Source: Pseudoalteromonas gelatinilytica (lineage in GTDB: Bacteria > Pseudomonadota > Gammaproteobacteria > Enterobacterales > Alteromonadaceae). From it: a stretch of DNA of 64,000 nt. A program made the position numbers and the translations under genes. The notes under the pieces are model-generated. The model was not told the origin of the DNA. It saw only the letters and a program-made list of their open reading frames with translations, and made no database searches. Location: contig NZ_LRRU01000016.1 in the NCBI RefSeq assembly GCF_001641615.1, forward strand, positions 62,001 to 126,000, given 5' to 3'. Shown here one piece after another: positions 9,497 through 18,116 of this stretch (its first letter is position 1; each line of letters opens with the position of its first letter).

Positions 9497-9521
9497 GTAT
9501 CCGAGTAATTTAGTCAAGTAT
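9497..9521 (+). promoter_or_regulatory. Probable IscR type-1 binding site upstream of nfuA
   Basis: By my count this 25-base site matches the IscR type-1 consensus (ATASYYGACTRWWWYAGTCRRSTAT) at 22 positions. The right half TAGTCAAGTAT is perfect and the left half GTATCCGAGT has three mismatches. It ends 10 bases before the nfuA start codon. IscR represses Fe-S biogenesis genes through such sites when its own cluster is present, so nfuA would be induced under iron or oxidative stress. Confidence 0.7.
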
Positions 9522-9531
9522 AGTCCGTTTT

Positions 9532-10107
9532 ATGATCTCTATTTCTGAATCTGCACAATCTCATTTTGCTAAACTTTTAGCAGACCAAGCTGAACAAACG
9601 AACATCCGTGTGTTTGTAGTAAACCCAGGTACTTCGCAGGCTGAGTGTGGTGTTTCTTACTGCCCAGAAGACGCCGTTGAAGCGACTGATATTCGTCTAC
9701 CATTTAATGGTTTTGATGCCATTGTTGATGCAGAAAGCGCCCCTTTCTTAGAAGAAGCTGAAATCGATTTTGTAACAGACAAAATGGGTACTCAGTTAAC
9801 GCTTAAAGCGCCAAACGCAAAAGCACGCAAATTAAGCGACGATGCATCACTACAAGAGCGTGTACAACACATGCTTGAAACAGAAGTGAACCCACAGCTT
9901 GCAAACCACGGCGGCCAAGTTAGCCTAGTAGAAATTACAGCTGACGGTATCGCGGTACTGCAATTTGGTGGTGGTTGTAACGGTTGTTCAATGATTGATG
10001 TCACGCTTAAAGAAGGCATCGAAAAAGAAATGATCGCCAAGTTTGATGAAATCAATGGTGTAAGAGACATTACTGATCACCAATCTGGTGAGCACTCTTA
10101 CTACTAA
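9532..10107 (+). CDS. nfuA: Fe-S cluster carrier protein NfuA
   Basis: A cytoplasmic carrier that binds a [4Fe-4S] cluster and delivers it to apo-proteins. At 191 residues it matches NfuA. The N-terminal A-type-like degenerate domain (1-95) is followed by the Nfu domain (about 105-185) with cluster ligands Cys149 and Cys152 in GGGCNGCSM. Cys39 and Cys44 lie in the N-terminal domain. It is preceded by a probable IscR site and followed after 12 bases by a small membrane protein gene in the same direction. Confidence 0.96.
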   Translation: MISISESAQSHFAKLLADQAEQTNIRVFVVNPGTSQAECGVSYCPEDAVEATDIRLPFNGFDAIVDAESAPFLEEAEIDFVTDKMGTQLTLKAPNAKARKLSDDASLQERVQHMLETEVNPQLANHGGQVSLVEITADGIAVLQFGGGCNGCSMIDVTLKEGIEKEMIAKFDEINGVRDITDHQSGEHSYY

Positions 10108-10119
10108 CGGTATCTAAGC

Positions 10120-10389
10120 ATGCTTAAAAAGTGGGTATTTCGCTTAGGTAGCGACCCCAAATTAAGCTTAAAACGCTTTCTTCGCGGCCTAGCACTGTTT
10201 GTGCTGGCCGTGATTTTTATTGCCATAGGTTACTATGGGCCTGCACTATTTCAGTTAATTGGCCTGATTATTTTAGCTCTCGCTTTATTCTTGGCAGGTT
10301 GGGGCTATTTAGGTATTTTTGCCAACCGTTTTGCACAGGTTTTAGAGCGCTCATCCCCAAAAGATCACGACCCCGATCTTTGGAAATAA
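10120..10389 (+). CDS. Small inner-membrane protein of unknown function
   Basis: An 89-residue protein with a basic N-terminus (MLKKWVFRLGSDPKLSLKRFLRG) and two closely spaced hydrophobic segments (about 24-42 and 47-65), ending in a polar tail SSPKDHDPDLWK. It follows nfuA by 12 bases and is probably co-transcribed. No conserved family is recognised. Confidence 0.75.
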   Translation: MLKKWVFRLGSDPKLSLKRFLRGLALFVLAVIFIAIGYYGPALFQLIGLIILALALFLAGWGYLGIFANRFAQVLERSSPKDHDPDLWK

Positions 10390-10404
10390 ATCTTCAGCGA
10401 TAAT

Positions 10405-11739
10405 TTACTCTAATAATTGCTGGTTGTTGACGATTCTACGGTAGCGAAACCACAGCGTTAATCCACGCATCAGCATAAAGCTCGTCATCGCAAACCATAA
10501 ACCATGATTTTGCCAACTACTCACTAGCCAAAACAGCCCAAAAAAGCCCACCACAGCACTAAATAGCATGGTGTTACGCATGTCTTTAGCACGGGTTAAA
10601 CCGACAAATACGCCATCAAATAAGAAACAACCCATCGCCGCAATAGGCAATATAATCACCCAAGGCAAGTAAACCGTTGCAAGGCTAATAACTTCGGGCA
10701 CATCGGTCAGTAAGCGAATAATTGCCTCGCCAAATAATAAAAATATAAGGCTATAAAACAGCGCAAATAACCCACCCCAAAACAGGCTTAATTTCACCCA
10801 TAACTGTATGTGTTGGCTACTGTGTTCACCTTTGGCCTTTCCAACCTTTGCCTCACTCGCATAAGCAATACCATCAAGTGCAAAGCTCACCAACATTAAA
10901 AAGTTTAGCAATACCGCATTAGCCGCTAAGGTTGTTTCACCGATACGCGCGCCATAAAAAGTCATAAAGCTAAAACACAGTTGGAGTGCCAGTGAGCGAA
11001 TAAAAATGTCGCGATTTAAGCTCACTAAATCAAGCAACTTAGCAACACTCAACCAGGCTTTCACGGCAAGGTTAACACCTTGTTTTTTCGCAAGTTGAGT
11101 AACGAGCATAAGTGCAAAACCGAGGGCGATATAATCAGCAATTAAAGACGCCCACGCAGCTCCAGCCACACCCCAATCAAGAAACACCACAAAATAAATA
11201 TCGAGTACAATATTGGTTATATTGGTGATAAGTAATAAATAAAACGGCCCTCGACCATAATGCACCCCCAACATCCAACCAAGTAAAACCAAATTACATA
11301 AAGCAGCAGGTGCACTAAAAATACGAATCGAAAAATAGCTATTTGCTTGTTCTAAAACAGCTTCATTGGCATTTGATAAATATGCCATTAAGGATTGAAT
11401 AGGTATACTCAGCGCAATTAAGAGCAGCGCAACCGCTGTCGCTAGTAACAAGCTGCGCTTTAATAGCTCGGCAAGTAAGGTGTGATCGTGTTTACCATAA
11501 GCCTGTGCAACCAAGCCTGTGGTACTCATGCGCAAAAAGCCCGCTAGCCAAAATAATAACGAGATAACTGCTGAACCGAGCGCTATACCAGCCAAATAGT
11601 GAGCGCTTCCTAAGTGGCCGATTACAGCAGTATCAACTAAACCTAACATTGGCACGGTAATATTTGATAAAATCATCGGACCGGCTAATAACAGTAAACT
11701 TTTATGGTGTGCCTTATGACGTTTAAGAAAATGTTTCAT
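10405..11739 (-). CDS. MATE family efflux transporter (DinF-like)
   Basis: A 444-residue inner-membrane antiporter of the multidrug and toxin extrusion family. About twelve hydrophobic segments are visible. The N-terminal LLLLAGPMILSNITVPMLGLVDTAVIGHLG is typical of the DinF branch. No other ATG is available before residue 22, so the start at 11739 is probably right; it lies inside the 5' end of the divergent deacetylase gene. The gene converges with nfuA and its small partner. Its substrate is unknown. Confidence 0.9.
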   Translation of the reverse strand: MKHFLKRHKAHHKSLLLLAGPMILSNITVPMLGLVDTAVIGHLGSAHYLAGIALGSAVISLLFWLAGFLRMSTTGLVAQAYGKHDHTLLAELLKRSLLLATAVALLLIALSIPIQSLMAYLSNANEAVLEQANSYFSIRIFSAPAALCNLVLLGWMLGVHYGRGPFYLLLITNITNIVLDIYFVVFLDWGVAGAAWASLIADYIALGFALMLVTQLAKKQGVNLAVKAWLSVAKLLDLVSLNRDIFIRSLALQLCFSFMTFYGARIGETTLAANAVLLNFLMLVSFALDGIAYASEAKVGKAKGEHSSQHIQLWVKLSLFWGGLFALFYSLIFLLFGEAIIRLLTDVPEVISLATVYLPWVIILPIAAMGCFLFDGVFVGLTRAKDMRNTMLFSAVVGFFGLFWLVSSWQNHGLWFAMTSFMLMRGLTLWFRYRRIVNNQQLLE

Positions 11740-12747
11740 GTAGTATTTGCAGTCCTGTTAGGTTTATCTTTGCGTGCCCATGGCGCAGTCATTCTACAGT
11801 ATCATCACGTCAGTGAAACCCTTCCAGCGGTAACCAGCGTCAGCAGCGAAACATTCACTGAGCACATGCAATATTTACACGATCACAAGTTTACGGTTAT
11901 TCCATTAAACGAGCTTATTGCCTCACTACAAGCAGGCCAACCGCTAACAGATAAAACGGTCGCAATTACCTTCGACGATGGCTACAAAAACAATTATGAA
12001 GAAGCAGCGCCTATCTTAGAAAAGTTTGGCTACCCGTATACTATTTTCGTAAATCCTGAGCTTATTGATGAAGGCAAAAGCTATGTGATGACGTGGCAGC
12101 AATTAAAAGAGCTAGCAAATAAAGGGGCGTTAATTAGCAACCACACGCAAATTCATAATTACTTGCATCGCAAACAGCCGGGCGAGAGTGAAGAAGCATG
12201 GCTTGCTCGTACTAAGGAAGACATTTTATCTGCCCAGCAGCGCATTAAAGAAGAAATTGGCCATGATTACAAATACCTTGCTTACCCTTATGGCGAATTT
12301 AATAATGCATTGCAGCAGTTAGTTAAATCACTTGGATATGTTGGCATCGGACAGCATTCAGGTGCTGTAGGTATCCACTCTGACTTTACTCGATTACCAC
12401 GCTTTCCGGCATCAGGGTTTTACTCAAAGCTTGATACGCTTGCTACTAAACTCGACTCTCAAGCCTTCACTATCAAACAGCTTACCTACTCAGACAGCGT
12501 GACAGACGAAAACCCACCTAGTTTAACGATGCAATTTGATATGCAGGACTTCCATAAAAGTCAGTTTGCTTGTTATGTCTCAGGCATTGGTCAAGCTGAT
12601 TTAACCTGGCTTAGTAAAGATACGGTGAAGATCACCTCACCTGAAAAACTGAAAAAAGGCCGCTCTCGCTTTAACTGCACGGCCCCTTCTATTGCGATGA
12701 AAGGCAGTTATTACTGGTTCTCACAACCTTGGGTTATTGTACCTTAA
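11716..12747 (+). CDS. Exported polysaccharide deacetylase (NodB-type)
   Basis: A 343-residue exported carbohydrate de-N-acetylase. From the ATG at 11716 it has a signal peptide MTFKKMFHVVFAVLLGLSLRAHG; ATGs at 11704 and 11731 are alternatives. The NodB domain (about 15-230) shows the catalytic/metal motif ITFDDGYKNNYEEA, the metal histidines in SNHTQIHNYLH, and LAYPYGEFN. A C-terminal beta-rich domain of about 105 residues with two cysteines follows. The substrate may be a poly-N-acetylglucosamine-type surface polysaccharide or peptidoglycan, but no pathway genes are adjacent. Its 3' end overlaps cheB by 14 bases tail to tail. Confidence 0.85.
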   Translation: MTFKKMFHVVFAVLLGLSLRAHGAVILQYHHVSETLPAVTSVSSETFTEHMQYLHDHKFTVIPLNELIASLQAGQPLTDKTVAITFDDGYKNNYEEAAPILEKFGYPYTIFVNPELIDEGKSYVMTWQQLKELANKGALISNHTQIHNYLHRKQPGESEEAWLARTKEDILSAQQRIKEEIGHDYKYLAYPYGEFNNALQQLVKSLGYVGIGQHSGAVGIHSDFTRLPRFPASGFYSKLDTLATKLDSQAFTIKQLTYSDSVTDENPPSLTMQFDMQDFHKSQFACYVSGIGQADLTWLSKDTVKITSPEKLKKGRSRFNCTAPSIAMKGSYYWFSQPWVIVP

Positions 12748-13768
12748 CCGCTTGTTTTAGCATTTGTGCTGTCACTTTATCAAGGCGAACCACTTCATTA
12801 GCCGCATTGAGTTCTACTGCGGCTTTTGGCATTCCCCACACCACCGACGATAATTCATCTTGCGCGATGGTGTAAGCTCCTGCTTGATTTAATGCCAATA
12901 AGCCTTGTGCGCCATCACTGCCCATACCGGTCAATAACGCCGCTACTGTCGCTTTAGGGCAAGCAACAACGAGGGAGTTAAATAGCACATCGACTGCTGG
13001 GCGATGGCGATTAACCAACTCACTCGAATCAAGCTGGCAAAACAGGCCTCCGGCTTTTTTCACCACACTTAAATGCTGATCCCCCGGTGCAATATACGCC
13101 CATCCCGGTTGCAGCTTATCGCCATGTTCAGCTTCTTTAACGTTTATTTTGCACGTTCTATCCATGCGCATCGCAAACGAGGTACTAAAAACCGGCGGAA
13201 TATGCTGAGTAATCACAATCGGTGGGCAATTTTCTGGCATGCGCACGAGTACTTCTTTAATTGCCTCGGTGCCACCCGTCGAAGCCCCAATGGCTAGTAC
13301 GCTATTGGCCTTAAATTGCAATGTAGCTAAGGCGCTGTCGTCTTCAACTTTTAATTCTTTAAAGGCGCGTATTCTGGCACCTGCGGCAGTGCGAACTTTT
13401 TGATGAAGTAAATGCGCATAGCGTTGCAGGTTTTCTGTGACATTGATGGTTGGCTTAGCAATAAAATCAACAGCACCAATTTCAAGGGCTTCCAATGTGA
13501 TGGGTGAGCCTTTTTGAGTCAGTGTTGAAATCATTACCACTGGCATAGGTCGCAGGCGCATCAAGTTTTTTAAAAAGCTTAATCCATCCATTTTTGGCAT
13601 TTCGATATCCAGTGTTAAGACATCGGGATTAAGGCGCTTAATTAAATCTCGGGCTTGATAAGGGTCTTCTGCCGCACCAACGACTTGAATGTCTTGCGCT
13701 TGCTCGAGAACTTCCTTGAGTAAACCACGGATCAAAGCAGAATCATCAACTATGAGTACTTTGATCAT
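12734..13768 (-). CDS. cheB: Chemotaxis protein-glutamate methylesterase/deamidase CheB
   Basis: Removes methyl groups from receptor glutamates for adaptation. The 344-residue chain has an N-terminal receiver (1-120) with phosphorylatable Asp54 in LTLDIEMPKMDG. The C-terminal esterase domain (about 150-340) shows the catalytic Ser163 in GASTGG, His189 in ITQHIPP and Asp285 in MGSDGAQG. It is the last gene of the chemosensory operon, 8 bases after cheD. Confidence 0.96.
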   Translation of the reverse strand: MIKVLIVDDSALIRGLLKEVLEQAQDIQVVGAAEDPYQARDLIKRLNPDVLTLDIEMPKMDGLSFLKNLMRLRPMPVVMISTLTQKGSPITLEALEIGAVDFIAKPTINVTENLQRYAHLLHQKVRTAAGARIRAFKELKVEDDSALATLQFKANSVLAIGASTGGTEAIKEVLVRMPENCPPIVITQHIPPVFSTSFAMRMDRTCKINVKEAEHGDKLQPGWAYIAPGDQHLSVVKKAGGLFCQLDSSELVNRHRPAVDVLFNSLVVACPKATVAALLTGMGSDGAQGLLALNQAGAYTIAQDELSSVVWGMPKAAVELNAANEVVRLDKVTAQMLKQAVKVQ

Positions 13769-13776
13769 ATGCTCTC

Positions 13777-14394
13777 CTAAAATAATTCAATATCCGTTTC
13801 TGCATCTTGCTGCTCAATATCGTGTAAGTATTTAATTTCACGTTTTTCGAGTTTATCAGAGTGCAATTCACGCATTTTTTTGACCTGAGCCTTGCCTGTT
13901 TGCGGATCAAACATCACCTTACGTGGCCAAGGTCCGCCAACATCATGGGATACTAAATCTAAACCCTCTTCAAGTACATAGGCATTTGCAAAACGAATGT
14001 TGCCAACACCAATATCTGTCATTGAACGGATAATCTTCCCTCCGCCAAACAGTTTCACTTTGAGATTGCGTCTAGAAGCACCATTTTTTAGGATTTCATT
14101 GATCAAGTATTCCATTGCCCAGTTACCATAACGGCAATTAAGGCTATGTGCGTTGCTAGGATCAACGCCTTTTTCTGCTGGCAGCATAAAGTGATTCATA
14201 CCACCAATGCCTAAACCTTCATCGTAAATGCACGCAGCAATACATGAACCTAGCACCGTTGTAATTAGTTCATCAGACTTGGAAACATAAAACTCACCCG
14301 GCAATACTTTGGCAACCACTTTGTGGCGCTTGCCATCCCAAAACCGCTTAACGTGATCAAAACCGGGAAGTACAGGTTTAAAATGACTACTCAT
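13777..14394 (-). CDS. cheD: Chemoreceptor glutamine deamidase CheD
   Basis: Deamidates specific receptor glutamines and in some systems binds CheC. At 205 residues it carries the catalytic cysteine in TVLGSCIAACIYD and the histidine in GGMNHFMLP, with the conserved LKVKLFGGGKI. The C-terminal 40 residues (KKMRELHSDKLEKREIKYLHDIEQQDAETDIELF) are a charged extension beyond the core. It overlaps cheR by 4 bases (ATGA), implying coupled translation. No cheC gene is nearby. Confidence 0.95.
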   Translation of the reverse strand: MSSHFKPVLPGFDHVKRFWDGKRHKVVAKVLPGEFYVSKSDELITTVLGSCIAACIYDEGLGIGGMNHFMLPAEKGVDPSNAHSLNCRYGNWAMEYLINEILKNGASRRNLKVKLFGGGKIIRSMTDIGVGNIRFANAYVLEEGLDLVSHDVGGPWPRKVMFDPQTGKAQVKKMRELHSDKLEKREIKYLHDIEQQDAETDIELF

Positions 14395-15209
14395 AGACCA
14401 CCTTTTTGATAGATAGTTTGGCCTAAATTCTTAAACTCTTTGTGATCCTTACCGAGGGTTTCTGAATGCCCTAAAAATAAGTGACCAGACTCGGTCAGTA
14501 TGTCGTAATAACGTTTAAACAAAGTATCTTTTGTCGGTTTATCAAAATAGATCACTACATTGCGGCAAAAAATAACATCAAATGGCCCTTGCATTGGCCA
14601 GTTCTGTAATAAGTTTAGACGTTTAAAGAAAATATTCTTTTGCAGCTCAGGTTTTACTTTATACAACTGACCATCGTGACTTTTTAAAAACCAGCGTTTC
14701 AGATGACTTTGGTCTAAACCATTCACATTGGCAGCGGTATAGGTGCCGCCTTGTGCTTTAGCAAGTACATTTGAATCTAAGTCGGTCGCTAAAATTTTCA
14801 CATCCCAATCAGATGGAAATAAACCGCTTAAGGTCATGGCAATGGTATAAGGCTCTTCGCCCGTTGAGCAACCGGCAGACCACACCCGCACGCGCTTTTG
14901 CTTGGCATTACTAACCAATAGCTTTGGCACTATGGTATTTTTTAGATAACTAAAATGATGTGGCTCGCGAAAAAAAGAAGTCAAGTTAGTGGTGATAGCA
15001 TTGATAAACTCACTAAACTCTTGCTCTTTGTGCTCTTCAAGAAAGTCTAAATATTCTTTAAAGTTCTTCAGTTTATGGTGGCGTATTCGCCTTGCTAAAC
15101 GCGAGTAAACCATCTCGCGTTTATGCTCAGCTAAAACAATGCCGCAAGCATCGTATACTTGTGAGGAAATAGCTTTAAAGTCACTATCCGTTAGTAGAAA
15201 CTCTTTCAT
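14391..15209 (-). CDS. cheR: Chemotaxis protein methyltransferase CheR
   Basis: Methylates receptor glutamates using S-adenosylmethionine. The 272 residues include the all-alpha N-terminal domain (about 1-75) and the SAM-binding domain, with VWSAGCSTGEEPYTIAM, DVKILATDLDSNVL and FDVIFCRNVVIYF. The receptor encoded just upstream ends in a WEEF tail of the kind that tethers CheR, so the two are likely partners. Confidence 0.96.
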   Translation of the reverse strand: MKEFLLTDSDFKAISSQVYDACGIVLAEHKREMVYSRLARRIRHHKLKNFKEYLDFLEEHKEQEFSEFINAITTNLTSFFREPHHFSYLKNTIVPKLLVSNAKQKRVRVWSAGCSTGEEPYTIAMTLSGLFPSDWDVKILATDLDSNVLAKAQGGTYTAANVNGLDQSHLKRWFLKSHDGQLYKVKPELQKNIFFKRLNLLQNWPMQGPFDVIFCRNVVIYFDKPTKDTLFKRYYDILTESGHLFLGHSETLGKDHKEFKNLGQTIYQKGGL

Positions 15210-15273
15210 GTGCCTGACCCTGCAGCTTTAGCATTAGATGCAATTAACTAGTTAGAATTAAATTGGGAAGAGT

Positions 15274-17610
15274 TTAAAACTCTTCCCACTCATCACTAGG
15301 GTCAACAAAGTTATTGCCTTTTGGTGCTGAGCGCACTGGTGAGCTCGGCTTTTTAGCTGCTGGCGCCGAACTTGCGCGGCTAGTAATATCCATCTCGTTA
15401 TTTGACAACGAGAAGAAGTTTAACAAGCGACGCATATCATTAGCTTGCTCAGCCATTGATTCGCCTGCAGCAGAGGCTTCTTCAACCAAAGCAGCATTTT
15501 GCTGGGTCATTTCATCCATTTGAGCAATGGCTTTATTAACCTGCTCAATACCAGAGCTTTGCTCTTCAGAAGCTTGGGCAATATCAGAAATCATTGCTGT
15601 TACTTTTTGTACAGCAGTGACAATCTCTTGTAATGTTGAACCTGATTCATTAACTAGTAATGTACCATCTTCAACTTTGCCAACACTGTCTCGGATCAAT
15701 TCTTTGATTTCTTTTGCTGCGGCTGCTGAACGTTGCGCTAAGTTACGAACCTCACCTGCAACAACTGCGAATCCACGACCTTGCTCACCAGCTCGTGCAG
15801 CTTCGACTGCCGCATTCAGCGCAAGTAGATTTGTTTGGAAGGCAATTTCATCAATAACACTGATGATGTCTGCAATCTTCTTACTTGATTCATTAATTGC
15901 CGACATACTGGTTACAGCGCGATTTACAACTTCACCACCTTTTTGTGCTTTAGTACGTGTTTCTTCAGCTAGTTCATTCACTTCTTTTGCGTTATCAGCA
16001 TTTTGACGAACCGTACTGGTCATCTCTTCCATGCTTGATGCTGTTTCTTCAAGTGATGAAGCCTGCTCTTCAGTACGTTGACTTAAATCAGCATTACCTT
16101 GTGAGATTTCTTCTGCACCACTGGCCACCAACGTTGCTGAGGTATTAATACGATTAATCACTTCAGTAAGCTTATCAGCCGTGGCATTTGCATCACGTTT
16201 TAGCTTATCGAATGAACCTTGATAGTCTTGCTCAATACGTTTTGATAAGTCACCGTTCGCCATAGCATCAAGCATATTGCCTGTGTCTTTTACTGCATCA
16301 TCAACGATGCTGACAAGGCTATTTAAGCCCTGCGCTAGACGTAAGAAGAAACCTTGTTTACCCGCTTCTTCAACACGGGCTTCTAAGTCACCACTCCCCG
16401 CAGCAGCAACAAGGCCAGCAATTTCTTTTTCAATCGCCACTTCAGCCGTTCTGTCTTCCCATTCAACGACCGTACCAATACGTTCGTTCTCAGGGGTAAA
16501 AATAGGGTTTGCGACCAAACCAAAAGTACGACCGCCAACTTGAATTTCAGTGCTGTAAGTACTGCTTAGCTTAGCAAGCATATTGCGTTGATGAGCTGGA
16601 TTCTTGTGGAATACATCGATATTTTGACCCACTAGATTATTACTGTTGAAGTTAGGTAAATCTTTGCGTAGATCACTTTCAGCAATCTTCATCATATTCA
16701 GAACCGCTTCGTTCATGTAAATGATGTTGTTCTCAGCGTCAGCAATCATGGTATTGGTTGCCACACGGTCTAACGCGCGTCGAACACGAAGATTTTCTTC
16801 TGCTTCACGTTTTTCCGCTTCAGCTTTATTTACGCTATCAGTAATATCTTGCCACTCAACAATAGTACCTAATCGCTTACCAGATGCGCTCACCCAAGGT
16901 GTCGCAATCAAGCTAAAAATAAGCCCTGCCAAACGCAATGTGGTTTTGTATGGTTCAGATAATGTTTTTAGTAATTCACGTTGATGCGATGGCTGTTTAT
17001 GAAAATCATCAACGCACGTGCCCACTAAATTTGCCACAGAAAAGCTAGGTAGCACTTTTTGTAGCGTTGATTCACGAGCTTGCAGCATTTGCTTTACTTG
17101 CTCATTAACGAAAATAATTTTTAAATCGTTATCGGCAATCATCACATTTGCTTGGCATACGCGCAGCGCATTTGATAAATCAGCATCACGTTTTGACTGA
17201 CGTTCAAGTTCTTTTTGAGGTGTGATGTCTGTAGCAAATTTGATAACTTTAGTGACATTACCATTGCTATCAATAATTGGGTTATAGGTGCCTTGGATCC
17301 AAACTTGTTTGCCATTTTTACCGACACGCTTGAATTCATCAGTGAAGAACTCTCCGCTGCGTAATCGCTGCCAAAACTGTTGATATTCTGGGCTTTGCGA
17401 CTCTTTTTCAGCAACAAACATAGAGTGGTGTTGCCCTTGAATTTCTTCGAGTCGGTAACCCATGGTGTTTAAGAAATTAGCATTGGCAGTAATGATCTGC
17501 CCCGACGGTTGAAACTCAATCATCGCTTGTGACTTTTTAAGCGCCGCAATAACTAAATCATTTTCCGACTCAACATTTTTAGGACTGCTAAACCATCCCA
17601 TACCCTTCAC
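15274..17610 (-). CDS. Soluble PAS-containing methyl-accepting chemotaxis protein
   Basis: A 778-residue chemoreceptor without any transmembrane segment, so it should signal from the cytoplasm. PAS1 (about 20-140, [21 protein letters not shown]) is followed by PAS2 (about 145-265) and PAS3 (about 280-390). PAS2 and PAS3 share the pattern NLVG-x3-D-x-FHK-xP-x-HQR and look like a tandem duplication. A HAMP-like region (about 400-490) and the signalling coiled coil follow, with hairpin tip [35 protein letters not shown] split here by family convention. The chain ends in EWEEF, matching the NWETF-type pentapeptide that binds CheR or CheB. Ligands may be a flavin, heme or redox signal; none can be assigned. 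Confidence 0.93.
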   Translation of the reverse strand: MKGMGWFSSPKNVESENDLVIAALKKSQAMIEFQPSGQIITANANFLNTMGYRLEEIQGQHHSMFVAEKESQSPEYQQFWQRLRSGEFFTDEFKRVGKNGKQVWIQGTYNPIIDSNGNVTKVIKFATDITPQKELERQSKRDADLSNALRVCQANVMIADNDLKIIFVNEQVKQMLQARESTLQKVLPSFSVANLVGTCVDDFHKQPSHQRELLKTLSEPYKTTLRLAGLIFSLIATPWVSASGKRLGTIVEWQDITDSVNKAEAEKREAEENLRVRRALDRVATNTMIADAENNIIYMNEAVLNMMKIAESDLRKDLPNFNSNNLVGQNIDVFHKNPAHQRNMLAKLSSTYSTEIQVGGRTFGLVANPIFTPENERIGTVVEWEDRTAEVAIEKEIAGLVAAAGSGDLEARVEEAGKQGFFLRLAQGLNSLVSIVDDAVKDTGNMLDAMANGDLSKRIEQDYQGSFDKLKRDANATADKLTEVINRINTSATLVASGAEEISQGNADLSQRTEEQASSLEETASSMEEMTSTVRQNADNAKEVNELAEETRTKAQKGGEVVNRAVTSMSAINESSKKIADIISVIDEIAFQTNLLALNAAVEAARAGEQGRGFAVVAGEVRNLAQRSAAAAKEIKELIRDSVGKVEDGTLLVNESGSTLQEIVTAVQKVTAMISDIAQASEEQSSGIEQVNKAIAQMDEMTQQNAALVEEASAAGESMAEQANDMRRLLNFFSLSNNEMDITSRASSAPAAKKPSSPVRSAPKGNNFVDPSDEWEEF

Positions 17611-17630
17611 CTTCTTGTTAATCTACCCAG

Positions 17631-18116
17631 TTAAATGTCCATTGTTTTTTGTAGGTCAAGTAATGCGACCATTTTCTCACCCACATTGACTAAACCCGCA
17701 ACAAATTGCGCGTTGTCTGAGTCAGACAAATGTGGCACCGCCTTCGCTTCATGCTCAGCAATGCTATAGACATCCGAGACGGCATCAACTGCGATGCCCA
17801 TAATTTTACATGCGTTTTCAAGTTTTACTTTTAGTACGATGACAACGGTTAACGGTCCGTATTCGATGGCTGAAATACCAAAACGAAGTCTTAAATCAAT
17901 AATCGGCACTATGGTGCCGCGCAGATTGATAACCCCTTTGACGAAATCCGGTGAGTTAGGGATCACCGTAATTTCTTCCCAACTGCGAATTTCTTGCACC
18001 GTTAAAATATCAACACCGTACTCTTCTTCAGCCATGAAGAAGGTTAAAAACTGTTTTACATCTTGATCTTGTTCAAGATTGAGCTTGTGATGCAGGTCGT
18101 CGTGCTGTGCAATCAT
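17631..18116 (-). CDS. cheW: Chemotaxis coupling protein CheW
   Basis: An adaptor joining receptors to CheA. The 161 residues are a single CheW domain with the hallmark FVKGVINLRGTIVPIIDLRLRFG and a C-terminal FVAGLVNVGEKMVALLDLQK. It overlaps the cheA stop by 4 bases, so it is probably translationally coupled. It is the only CheW in the cluster. Confidence 0.96.
   Translation of the reverse strand: MIAQHDDLHHKLNLEQDQDVKQFLTFFMAEEEYGVDILTVQEIRSWEEITVIPNSPDFVKGVINLRGTIVPIIDLRLRFGISAIEYGPLTVVIVLKVKLENACKIMGIAVDAVSDVYSIAEHEAKAVPHLSDSDNAQFVAGLVNVGEKMVALLDLQKTMDI

Noticed and set aside
15527-16006. An open frame of 159 codons on the plus strand within the chemoreceptor gene
   Set aside because: It lies wholly antisense to the conserved signalling domain; its codon pattern mirrors the Ala/Ser-rich receptor and it has no ribosome site.
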